Positions 13,196 to 14,420 of a stretch of 14,420 nt of DNA are shown here, one piece after another. The notes below the pieces were generated by a model. That model had not been told where the DNA came from. It made no database searches and was given only the letters and a program-made list of their open reading frames with translations. Positions within the stretch are counted from its first letter, which is position 1, and every line of letters starts with the position of its first letter. Origin of the DNA: PFJX01 sp038215555 (GTDB lineage Bacteria > Pseudomonadota > Gammaproteobacteria > Burkholderiales > Thiobacillaceae); the NCBI GenBank assembly GCA_038215555.1, contig JBBQQT010000095.1:1-14420 (forward strand). Direction: 5' to 3'. The translations under genes were made by a program, and so were the position numbers.

Positions 13196-14420
13196 ATGCG
13201 TATTTTTAAAAATCCGTCGGTCGAGCAACTGGCGCTGATCGGTTTCGGGGTGACGCTGGCCGTTTTGCTGTTGGTCGGGGGTATTGCCTGGAACATCGCA
13301 CGCCCGCTTTCCGACATGAAGTCGGTTGACCATAGCCGCAAGGTAATGTCCGATTTCGATGAGTTGCGCTCCCGAATGGACCGGGCCGAGAACGGGCAAT
13401 GGGCTTATTTTCTGACCAGGGAAAAGAGCTATCTGGCGCAGCGCGACCTCGACCTGGATGATACAAAACGGATCTTCAAGCGCCTGAATGACTTGACGCT
13501 GGATAATAACGACCGGCAAGCGCGCATCCGCAAGTTGCAGGCGGCAGTCGATGCGAGAAGGCGCATTTTATTGAACAGCCAGGCGGTGTTTGACGCGCAA
13601 GGCTTCAACGCTGCGCAGCCGCTGTTCATTGCCGGTCGCGAGGCGACGAAAACGGTGCATCGGATCATGCTGGAGGGCGGCCAACAAGAAGACATCCTGC
13701 TTGAAGATCGCAAGAGCGATGAGTTATTCCGCCTCAAGATCATCGTGACCAGCATTGTTTTGCTGCTGATTTTTCTTGCTTTGCTGTCTGGATGGATACG
13801 CCACCTGCTGCGCGAACGTTTAGCGCTTGCACGAACCTCGCAAGCTGCGCCGCAGAGTTTGCTGAAAACCGGCGCATTGCAGGATGCCATTTTCAACAGC
13901 GCCAACTTCTCCAGCATCGCCACCGACGCCAAGGGCGTGATCCAGATCTTCAACGTCGGCGCCGAACGCATGCTGGGCTTTGCTGCGGCGGATGTGGTGG
14001 ACAAGGTCACCCCGGCCGGCATTTCAGATTCGCAAGAAATCATCGCCCGGGCCGCGACCCTGAGCCGCGAATTCAAAACCCCGATCACGCCGGGATTTGA
14101 GGCGCTGGTGTTCAAGGCCTCGCGCGGCATCGAAGACATCTACGAGCTGACCTATATCCGCAAGGACGGCAGCCGCTTCCCGGCCATCGTGTCGGTTACT
14201 GCGCTGCGCGATGCCGAAGGGCGCGTGATCGGCTATCTGTTGATCGGCACCGACAATACGACGCGCTTGCGGGTTGAAGCCGAGCGCAAGCAGTTCGAGC
14301 TAACGCTGCAGAAAAGCAACATCGCACTGGAAGGCGCGAAAGCGGCAGCAGAGAAAGCCAATCAGGCGAAATCGGAATTCCTGTCCAGCATGAGCCATGA
14401 ACTTCGCACGCCGCTGAATG
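13196..14420 (+). CDS. CHASE3-PAS sensor histidine kinase (3' end outside window)
   Basis: At least 408 residues, running off the window. It begins with a transmembrane helix (about 12-32). A periplasmic CHASE3-like helical domain follows (about 40-175, with DELRSRMDRAENGQWAYFLT at 55-74), then a second membrane helix (181-200). The PAS domain comes next (about 228-352), with FNSANFSSIATDAKGVIQIF and a conserved ELTYIRKDGSRFPAIVSVTA segment. A coiled coil (356-395) leads into the HisKA H-box SSMSHELRTPLN, with phospho-acceptor His401. The catalytic ATPase domain and any receiver domains lie beyond base 14420. AAGG before ATG 13196 is a modest ribosome binding site. It directly follows the Crp/Fnr gene, which may be its partner. 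The signal sensed cannot be told. Confidence 0.92.
   Translation, partial: MRIFKNPSVEQLALIGFGVTLAVLLLVGGIAWNIARPLSDMKSVDHSRKVMSDFDELRSRMDRAENGQWAYFLTREKSYLAQRDLDLDDTKRIFKRLNDLTLDNNDRQARIRKLQAAVDARRRILLNSQAVFDAQGFNAAQPLFIAGREATKTVHRIMLEGGQQEDILLEDRKSDELFRLKIIVTSIVLLLIFLALLSGWIRHLLRERLALARTSQAAPQSLLKTGALQDAIFNSANFSSIATDAKGVIQIFNVGAERMLGFAAADVVDKVTPAGISDSQEIIARAATLSREFKTPITPGFEALVFKASRGIEDIYELTYIRKDGSRFPAIVSVTALRDAEGRVIGYLLIGTDNTTRLRVEAERKQFELTLQKSNIALEGAKAAAEKANQAKSEFLSSMSHELRTPLN

Noticed and set aside
1..14420. CRISPR array, tRNA, rRNA or prophage genes
   Set aside because: No regularly spaced direct repeats, no tRNA-like cloverleaf and no phage structural genes were seen in the reading.

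Overview
The window reads as chromosomal DNA of a GC-rich proteobacterium, most likely a betaproteobacterium (Rhodocyclales or Nitrosomonadales type). This rests on the style of the HslU, ParE, ParC, Crp/Fnr and CHASE3-PAS kinase proteins and on GC-biased codon use; I could not run a search to fix the genus. Nearly all genes lie on the + strand and the coding density is high, but three short stretches hold debris of mobile elements and dispersed palindromic repeats.

Layout. 1-567 is the 3' end of hslU. 642-6124 is a topoisomerase IV locus: parE, a 72-aa zinc-ribbon-like protein overlapping the parE stop by 4 bases, a Fic-domain gene broken by a one-base frameshift in a T7 run, then parC. A perfect 23-bp inverted repeat sits exactly on the parE start region. 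6125-6552 carries a decayed IS91-family transposase fragment and a possible 27-aa leader ORF. 6553-7869 is a CPA1-type cation/proton antiporter. 7870-8205 has a 113-bp REP/MITE-like palindrome and a second repeat fragment. 8206-8574 is a DsrC/TusE-like protein with an unusual cysteine pattern. 8575-9188 has no intact gene; it holds a relic of a REP-associated tyrosine transposase (RAYT) C-terminus and an older coding-like remnant on the - strand. 9189-9830 is a hemolysin III/PAQR membrane protein, converging with no gap on a DUF2721 membrane protein (9831-10271, - strand, TTG start). 10666-11160 is an exported Met-rich protein, 11231-12319 an AI-2E-type transporter, 12438-13163 a Crp/Fnr regulator. 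13196 to the window end is a CHASE3-PAS-HisKA sensor kinase that runs off the edge.

How it fits together. The most interesting system is the parE - zinc ribbon - Fic - parC cluster. Fic enzymes of the FicT group are known to AMPylate GyrB and ParE, so a Fic-fold protein encoded between the two topoisomerase IV subunits is suggestive. Here, however, the Fic motif has Gln where the catalytic His should be, and the gene needs a -1 frame change to produce the motif, so an inactive or regulatory Fic-like partner, or a decaying gene, is more likely than an active toxin. The rest of the window is a set of mostly independent envelope, transport and signalling genes separated by repeat-rich intergenic DNA.
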